Source: Hydrangea macrophylla
Lineage: Eukaryota; Streptophyta; Magnoliopsida; Cornales; Hydrangeaceae
DNA: 64,000 bases
NCBI GenBank assembly: GCA_033977485.1
Contig: CM066984.1
Location: 29,555,501 to 29,619,500 of the forward strand
Direction: 5' to 3'
Both the position numbers and the translations under genes were made by a program. Under the pieces are notes generated by a model that saw only the letters and a list, made by a program, of their open reading frames with translations, did not search any database and was not told the DNA's origin. This document shows positions 57,207-64,000 of this stretch, one piece after another (the first letter of the stretch is position 1; each line of letters opens with the position of its first letter).

Positions 57207-58492
57207 TGATCGGGAGTGAACAGTTCCTAATTACACGCCTTAATTCACATTTGTTAGCACTCATTATCCTATTTTCATGTACTTTTACTTCGTTTTCCAT
57301 TTTTTATTAGGTTATAGAAGAAAGCAAGAGTTCCAGGCTAAAAAGGGTGGGAAAACAAAATAAAACAAGCAGAAAAAGCCACCTCACACGCGCGGCTTGC
57401 TCGTGCGACTTTTCAAAATCACGCTCGTGCAGCCCGCTTATGCGACCTATAGGAAAAAGTGAAATTGCGTATTTCAATTAATTGAAGACGCCTACACGAA
57501 TGGAATTGCCTAATTACGTCCAAAAAGTGAAATGTAGTAGTTTCAAATGGATTAGGATTACAAAAGCCTTCCTAATCCCTCTACAACTATATATACATCA
57601 TTCTAATTCACTTATGGGGTTACACAACATTATACACATCCTTCAACAACTAAAACTTCAGCCATTGAAGAGGGAGAAGCAAGAAGAAGAAAAAGAAGAC
57701 CAAGGATTTCCATTCCCCCCCATCAACATCTTGCCAATCTTCAATTCTATGGCCGCCTAGACCAATATCTAGGGTTTCAATGCAACCCTAGCCAAGTAAT
57801 AGGGTATATTTTATGTTTTTCTTTTAGTTTTATTATGTATGGATGATGATTACATGTTTAGAGGATTTTAATTAATTAAATCGTATTCATTGATTAAAAT
57901 ATTTACTTTCAAAATCTATTCTTGACTTAGATCTATTTTGGATGTGATGTGCTCAATAGTCTGTATTTGCTATGGTTGTATGGATTATTTACGTGTAATA
58001 GTGCTTATTTGAAATGTAATATCAAGTAGTCAAATAGTTCATGCCTAGGGAAGACAGAGTGTGCTGCAACCCTAGTTAGTTTGAGACACTTTGTGCCAAC
58101 TGAAGATGAATTATGTTGATGCTTGAATCGTAATTATCTTCTTGACGAAGGAATTGGGCTTGTAGCTACAATTCCCCATTATCATCCAATGTAATAAGCT
58201 AATTGAATGCATAGATACCCTTATTATGAAGCTAGTGATGGATTTGCAATCCTAGGTTCAATAAACATATTTATCAAAACAACTTTTAATCGCTTTCATA
58301 GTTAGATTTATTTCCTTAGTTTCTTAGTTTAATTATAATGAAAATCAAAATTCTATTTTTTTAATTAACTAGATTTAGGTTTTAAAATTGAAGTACTTTA
58401 GTATTTCAATCTCTGTGGGTTCAACCTCTACTTCCACACTACAAATCTTTTAAAGTAGAGTATACTTTTATATCTTGATTTTGACGAGATCA
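57207..58492 (+). mobile_element. Solo LTR of the Athila-like family, plus orientation (1286 bp)
   Basis: TGATCGGGAGTGAACAG to TTGACGAGATCA, an inverted copy of the LTR at 52717-54052. TSD GTGCC (57202-57206) and GCGCC (58493-58497) differ by one C/T. CG palindromes are at 57377-57450, TATA CTATATATAC at about 57587. No internal sequence. Confidence 0.9.
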
Positions 58493-59100
58493 GCGCCTTA
58501 AGAGGCACTATATTGTTGAAAATGTAGATCACCAATATGTTGGACAGAAGTTGGGAAAAATAAACTTCTAGGGCCTGAGATGGTACAAATCACTACCAAC
58601 AAAATCAAGTTAGTCAAGCAATGAGTAAACATAGCACAGAGTTGTTACAATAGCTATGCGGATACTGGTAGAAGATCATTGGAATTTGAAGTTGGTGATT
58701 ATGTTTTCTTGAAAGTATCGCCTTGGAAAGGCATATCACAGTTCGAAAAAGCGGGGCAAGTTGAGTTTGAGGTTTGTAGGACCTTATTTGATTTTAGATA
58801 GAGTTGGTTCTATTGCTTATCGATTGGATTTGCCACAAGAGTTGGCTAATGTTCATAATGTATTTCACGTTTCTATGTTATTGTTTATCGGATTCGATTC
58901 ACCATATTACACCAGAACTGTTGATGGTTCGAGAAGATTTGACATATGTTGAACATCTAGTTCGAATACTAGATAGGAAAGATCAGGTGTTGAGAACCAA
59001 AGTCATTCCTCTAGTTATGGTTTTGTGGCATGATCACTCCGAAGAGGAGGCGACTTGGGAGCATGAGGACGAGATCCGAGAAAGTATCCTCACTTATTAA
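58493..59100 (+). pseudogene. Chromovirus-like integrase C-terminus with chromodomain-like end
   Basis: After the solo LTR the integrase tail resumes with LLGPEMVQ. Next come FEVGDYVFLKVSPWKG and LRFVGPYLILDRVGSIAYRLDLP, the usual integrase tail of chromoviruses. NVFHVSMLL follows, then, shifted, VIPLVMVLWHDHSEEEATWEHEDEI, the chromodomain-like motif at the very end. In chromoviruses this region can direct integration to marked chromatin. Confidence 0.82.
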
Positions 59101-59136
59101 ATTTTTGAGATAAGAAAAGTTTGGGACAAACTTCCT

Positions 59137-59230
59137 AAAAGGGAGGGAGAGATGTAATACCCATACCCGGAGAAATGAGATAATATTGATTTTGCATGAA
59201 TTGTTTATTATAATTAGTAGCATGTGATAC
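59137..59230 (+). repeat. PPT and truncated 3' LTR of chromovirus-like element
   Basis: PPT AAAAGGGAGGGAGAGA at 59137-59152, then TGTAATACCCATACC, which matches the 5' LTR until GCATGTGATA (59230), where similarity stops abruptly. The remainder of the LTR is not recognisable in this window. Confidence 0.82.
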
Positions 59231-59445
59231 CGATGATTTTCTGGTTCTTGCATTGGTTCCCTATTTGTTTGTGCACTCCAGCTACCTACTTTATCAAATT
59301 CAATGCCCTTTGCCAGCTAGTTCACACTGTGCATTCTTGCCAATAGTGAGGATGGGTTTGAGTCATTGGTTTCTATCTTTTATTCTCTTGTCTACATTTT
59401 TATATGTTTCTTTTTTATGTTTTTCTTGTTTAGGATTATCAATAT

Positions 59446-59757
59446 ATGAATCTCAATGCTCCACCGGTGTTCTTTCCACATCTGCTGTTTTATAGGCCAC
59501 CTACGTGGTCCCCTGGTACTCCGCCACTGAAGGGAGAGCAATTAAGGAGTTATACTCCTCTATTAATGTCTTCATCGGGATCGCCAAGATCCCCTCTCAT
59601 TTACACATTCAGTTCTTAGGATAATCTAGACACACACGATGATATTCTTGAAGCTTTCCGATCTTTCTGGGACCATGAACTATCACCCTTAGATTCCAAC
59701 AATGGAGAATTGGCAGAGTACTAAGATGACACAGTTGAGGAAGATGATAGTTCAAAG
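59446..59757 (+). pseudogene. Short acidic frame, possibly a 3' exon
   Basis: A TTTAG acceptor-like site precedes the frame starting MNLNAPPVFFPHLL at 59446. It reads about 103 codons with two stops, is Pro/Ser-rich first and ends acidic (DDTVEEDDSSK). The style resembles the acidic ORF at 31640-32095, and both accompany a transposon-protein ORF. No domain recognised. Confidence 0.35.
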
Positions 59758-60096
59758 TAAAAGGAATGGTGGCCAACTGTAGCTCCTCTTTTTGTGGATC
59801 AATCTTTATGGAGTTGCAGTTGTAGTCCTAGACGCTAACTTTATTTATTTTCGGTTTTAGTTTCAATTGTAATAAGGTCTAAGTACCACGTGGGGGTGAA
59901 TATTGTAATTGGATCTTATAAAAGAATATTAAATTTACTGGTTTTTGAAAATTTTATATTGCAATTGTGAGTTCTGTTTGTCCTTACATACTATGAGCAA
60001 TATGCTATTTTTATATTTATGTATGTTGGGTTCAGTTTTTGTATGTTGGGGATGAATAAACATTATTCTATAGGGAATCTACCTGATTTTTCAATC

Positions 60097-60680
60097 TCGA
60101 TCGATTGAATAGTCTCGATAGATTGAACACTTTGTATCTCAAGCGCTTGAGAAATGCTAAATCGCTTAAACAATCGATCGATCAAAATCGATCGAACACT
60201 GTCGATCGATCGAGTCTTGTTTTAAAACGAGGCATCTACTGGAAGCTCCGTCATTTCTGAAACTTCTCAATCTCTTGAGAAAGAGGGAACTTGTCTAGCG
60301 ATTCTCCCTTTTCACCACTCCAGTTGCCTCCATTTCCCTCTGAGCATTACAAGCATCTTCCCCAACTCATCATTACTTTTATCTAAGCATCTTCTCGGGG
60401 CATATACTGAGGTAAGGTCCTTGTGAACCCCCTATGCCTAGGCTCATTAGATAACGTAAGGGGGTGCCCTCCTTTGGTCTTCATACCATTTCAATCCTTT
60501 CTATTTCTATTTTCAATGTCCCCTTTGGTCTTCAGGGAATTTCAGTTCTTTCTACTTCTATTTTCATTGTTTGAGTTGTTGTTTCTGCGATTTTTGCTCA
60601 GTCTACAAAATTTTTGTGTTCGATCGATCGAACTGAGCTCAAGCGATCGAACCTGACCCACTTCAATCGATCGAACACTT
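60097..60680 (+). repeat. Two clusters of CGATCGATCG-type palindromes outside the copia elements
   Basis: At 60097-60212 and 60618-60680 motifs such as CGATCGATCGAGTC, TCAAGCGCTTGAG and CGATCGATCGAACT occur at variable spacing. They have the same style as the copia LTR and leader clusters, but the surrounding sequence is unrelated. Confidence 0.75.
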
Positions 60681-60756
60681 GCAGAAGCAGTTTCTATTTT
60701 TCTTTGCTGTTTTGCTTACTTTTTCTTTGTCTTCTTTTTTTTTTCTTTCTTCCAGA

Positions 60757-61838
60757 TGAATCGTGTCACGATTTACCACAAAGAGAAGCCCCTTGACCTC
60801 TTGGTTCTCATCCAATCCCGGAATACGAATTTTAAAATATTCAAGACCAAACATGGTTCACACGCTATTTCAGTCGACAAGGGTTTATGATAGAGCAGCT
60901 TTTAGAGTCCATCTGGATTTCTAACCTATGGTTCTTGGCACACCTTCGCAACATGCCCCACTGGTTCACAATACTCACCCAACCATCATATGGATCAGAA
61001 AGAAATGCGCTCACATGATCAAAGATCTGGCTACATCATCTACCTATCTATCCTTTTTCCACAACCGGGAGATCATTTTTAGCCTAGCCACAATCACTGC
61101 AGCTATTGGCGTACCGGAGCTCCCCGATCTCATATATCCTCCACATCCTGATGCTCCATACATCTCATTTTCTATAATTGTAGTTAAGCTCACTGACGGA
61201 GCTATTCCATCCTGGAGCGGTCGGCAGGCCCTACCCGATCAGTATCTCACTGACGATTACCACATGCTCCACCTTGCCATTTGTAATTGTATCTTAATGA
61301 CATCTTATCATAGCGGGGTGGTACGCTTAAGTGCTCTACACTGTATGGATGGGGCAGATGGTCTACTTTTCCACCTTTATTTAGAGTTCATGGTGGGATC
61401 CACCCGTGTTATCACATGTCGAAGCTATTTAAAGAGCGCTTGGGCTATACATAGAGTTATTGCACAGTCTTAGCCATCGTTACCTACATTGGTGACTGAT
61501 ATAGTTACGATCGGGTTAGGACCCTTTGGAGAGACGGCTGCTAGGTGCTCTGATGCCCAGAAAAGAAAGAGAAAAAGAAAAGGGAAAGAGAAAGTGGGGA
61601 AGAAAAAGAAGAGAGGAGGAGGGACGGACACAAAGGTTGTAGCTTCTGGGATGCCTTCGGAGGCTGAGGAGAGTACGCCTAGGGGAGAGGACTCTGACCC
61701 TATAGATGACGTTACCCAATTTGAAATCTGCCCTAGGGCACCGCCATAGGGTGGGTCCTCCACATCTGTCCAGAGCACTCTTGACATGCTTGTCGAGGAG
61801 AGAGTAGTCCGTATTCGGCTCGTGGTAAGGTTGATCAC
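60757..61838 (+). pseudogene. Putative plant transposon protein (Athila additional ORF), second copy
   Basis: Start likely at ATG 60757 (MNRVTIYHKEKPLDLLVL). Frameshifts follow before FMIEQLLESIWISNLWF and again before the long frame 60928-61749. That frame includes LATSSTYLSFFHNREIIFSLATITAAIGVPELPD and ends in a Lys/Arg-rich stretch (about 61558-61620) that looks like a nuclear localisation signal, with stops at 61473 and 61749. Layout matches the ORF at 33100-34370. Role unknown. Confidence 0.5.
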
Positions 61839-61957
61839 CTAGTTGCCCAGATGGATGCGTTACTAGTTTAGTTGGGGGTCGTTTAGTCACTTCATACACC
61901 ACCACATCTGGGCCGACCCCCATCTATGCTGGCTATACATTTCTCAGAGATACCATC

Positions 61958-62203
61958 ATGTCCTCAAGGGCCTTACCACTAGGTTTTGCCTCACCCACTG
62001 CTCCTACACCTCCACCACCTCTAGCTGTTGTTGATTTTGGCATTCCACCATCTAGTGTCCTAGCTGCGAGTGACCCGACGATTGCTACTGCGATTGCTGA
62101 GGATGGAGGGGGGGCCATTACTTCGGATCCTGTTACTTTGTTTCCTCCAGCTCCTATCGATACTTCTACTTTAGACACTGATGATGTGATTGATATAACT
62201 TAG
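61958..62203 (+). pseudogene. Proline-rich C-terminal remnant
   Basis: 81 codons starting MSSRALPLGFASPTAPTPPPP and ending DTSTLDTDDVIDIT. It lies in another frame directly after the preceding ORF and is probably its C-terminus after a frameshift. Confidence 0.35.
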
Positions 62204-62601
62204 GTTGCTTAAAGTGAGGGTGGGAGTTTTTGATGTACTTATTTTAGTTTTTTTACCTCCCACCTTGATATTAATTTTGTATTTTAAACTTCAATCACTG
62301 CCCTATCTCTTTATCATTATTATCATTATTACCATGTTGTATTTATTAATCCTGGTCTTGGAGATTGTGTGTGCTTGTACAGGTTGCTATAATTGCTGCT
62401 ACCATTATTGCATATAACTAGGTGAACTCTATCCACATTCTTTTTTAAAATCAACAATGAGGACATTATTTTTTTAGTTGGGAGTAGTCAGTAGATAGAC
62501 ATACACCTATACCTTACACTTAGCATCGATGCATGAAAAAAAATGTTTTAAATTGTTTGACCACACGCTATATCACATAAATCTCATTAAATGAAGAATT
62601 T

Positions 62602-64000
62602 TGTCACACCCTGATTTTTGGTCAACCAAATATTCAATCTAGAACATATATCCAAACTAATATTCAATTTCCAAAACACCGAGAGTGACACCCTGCCTCA
62701 CATAGGCTAATAGATAATTATTGAAAACAGTATTTTATACTCATTAAACAAGGATATGTGATTTTGTGTTTGAAGAAAAAACTCTTTATTATTAAACTTG
62801 AATTCCCAAACATTCATTTTCATTATAAAAGAAATTAAACTCCATTCCACATATTATATCTTTTCGATTTATAAAAGAAATATTATGTTCATTCAATAAA
62901 ACCCTCTTTACAAAGTTCAGCGAAAAGAAAACAAATGAGCATAAAATCTATACATCCACAGGTCAGAGCAACTACAACGTTCCCAATACCCAATATATAA
63001 TCCTTATTACAATTATACACTTGTGGCCCACACTGCCAGAAATAAAAATAAAGTACAACAAAAAAATAAGTATAACTCTAATAATAAACAACACTGCGAC
63101 AATCTCTTCACCCAGACAGAAGCTCCAAAGAAAATCTCCAAATACTAAACCTGCACATACATTCGACTACGTTTCATATAGAAACGCCCTGAATGCATTA
63201 TGCACCGGGGTCAATATATAAAATACTGGTATGAGTTAACAAAAAATATAAAACGAGTCTTAGGGAACAGCCTTGTCCCATAGACTCCCAAAAGTACTCA
63301 CAAAGAAAAACATAACCACCTTAGATCATACAATATCGTTGCACAGAAAATTAACAATGTCATCACACACAATTCATGTCGGGTTAGAACAGTAGTTCCA
63401 CGCACATTCAGGACAGAATGGTAGTTTCCTTCAATGTGGTGGCAGTGGTTCCTAACCCGAATAATACCAATTTAATACTTACCCATCGAATATCTATGGT
63501 GAGCCAGCCCTACATAAAAGTTAGTGGGCCCACCATCCTGTAAAATATAATTATCACATTTCTAAACATACCCATAATTACTTTCTGAATTAATGTCCGT
63601 TACAATTCAAGAGTCAGTCATACTACCATCAAACCCATAGTTCAGTAACAGAATAAATTCATAAAATACTTGCATCAAAATCCTCCAAACATAATACAAA
63701 ACTTAACACACTATCTATGGTTATCACATTCACGCTCACACACAACGATTACAACACGAAAAATTATTAGAAAAGTCGATTACTAAGCATCCACAACTTT
63801 CTACAATACTACTACAGCAAAAGGTAATTAATTATTCAAACTTCAAAACGCATGAATAAAACACCACAATTATTTTCTTTTATTACACCTTATGTTCACC
63901 ACCTCGACCACCCATCCATGGTATAGCCTACACATATATCCCATGTGTCTCTTAACGTAATACTAGTTCCCACTCCGGTCCCAACTCCCATGGGGTATCA
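62602..64000 (-). repeat. Gypsy-type LTR running off the right edge
   Basis: Begins TGTCACACCCTGATTTTTGG. If minus-oriented this is the LTR 3' end (GGGTGTGACA), like the ends at 42058 and 36559. Layout resembles the chromovirus-like solo LTR at 34431: tracts with AACAGTATTTTAT, then ACAACGTTCCCAATACCC-like text. No internal sequence or second LTR is in view, so orientation is uncertain. Confidence 0.45.

Larger units (their letters stand above)
39896..59230 (+). mobile_element. Chromovirus-like Ty3/gypsy element (plus), interrupted twice, 3' LTR truncated
   Basis: 5' LTR 39896-42058, PBS, gag from 42218, then after the nested Athila-like element the rest of gag, protease, RT, RNase H and integrase (54053-57206, 58493-59100). 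PPT is 59137-59152 and the start of the 3' LTR 59153-59230. Without insertions the internal part is about 4.5 kb. The C-terminal region ends with a chromodomain-like segment (VIPLVMVLWHDHSEEEATWE), placing it with chromoviruses of the Tekay/Del type. It inserted into the Athila integrase at 39895. Confidence 0.82.
59231..62601 (+). mobile_element. Plus-strand Athila-like 3' fragment
   Basis: Contains two decayed ORF regions and, at 62446-62490, AATGAGGACATTA and TTTAGTTGGGAG, the pattern that precedes Athila 3' ends. No LTR is attached on either side in view. Confidence 0.5.

Noticed and set aside
59253..59495. 80-codon hydrophobic frame as a membrane protein
   Set aside because: It overlaps a better coding-like frame starting at 59446 and its hydrophobicity comes from T-rich sequence typical of an intron or spacer.

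Overview
The window looks like plant nuclear heterochromatin, probably from an angiosperm. It is packed with LTR retrotransposons of recognisable plant lineages (Tat-like, chromovirus-like and Athila-like Ty3/gypsy; Ty1/copia; a 5S-bearing Cassandra TRIM). I see no convincing single-copy host gene, no tRNA or true rRNA gene and no CRISPR. The species cannot be named from the sequence. Almost every coding region carries stops or frameshifts. The best preserved is a copia polyprotein frame of 1142 codons.

Layout. (1) 1-11528: a Tat-like gypsy element on the minus strand: 5' LTR 10906-11528, PBS, decayed gag-pro-pol 10843-7115, left LTR cut by the window edge (1-239). Its RT is fused to the integrase C-terminus by an internal deletion. 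Between pol and the left LTR, on the opposite (plus) strand, lie intron-containing promoter-driven genes: gene A (757-1850), a truncated duplicate B' (1977-2919) and gene B (3972-6171). (2) 11529-12566, continuing at 29969-30090: an unidentified sequence with a decayed 265-codon frame, a tandem repeat and a TATA-like box. It is split by (3) 12567-29968: a minus-strand copia element with a perfect GTACT target-site duplication (TSD), itself split by a younger copy of the same family at 15559-24252.

(4) 30090-39895: an internal fragment of an Athila-like element (minus). It holds a decayed transposon-protein ORF, integrase pieces, a fold-back MITE (about 32095-32315), a chromovirus-like solo LTR (34431-36559, TSD ACATC) and a tandem Cassandra with four 5S-bearing LTRs and three internal domains (37904-39357, TSD TTTCA). 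(5) 39896-59230: a plus-strand chromovirus-like gypsy element inserted in the Athila integrase. It is interrupted in gag by an Athila-like gag-pro deletion derivative (42747-54052, minus; TSD TCCAA/TCCAG), which contains a further 3.3 kb LTR-like insertion (46284-49577, TSD GGTTG). It is interrupted in integrase by a plus-strand solo LTR (57207-58492, TSD GTGCC/GCGCC). (6) 59231-62601: a plus-strand Athila-like fragment with decayed additional ORFs. (7) 62602-64000: start of another gypsy-type LTR running off the window.

Nothing here forms a host pathway. The elements relate to each other as layered insertions whose order can be read from TSDs. The least ordinary features are the antisense gene cluster inside the Tat element, the tandem Cassandra, and the short CpG-containing palindromes that cluster in non-coding parts of three unrelated element families.
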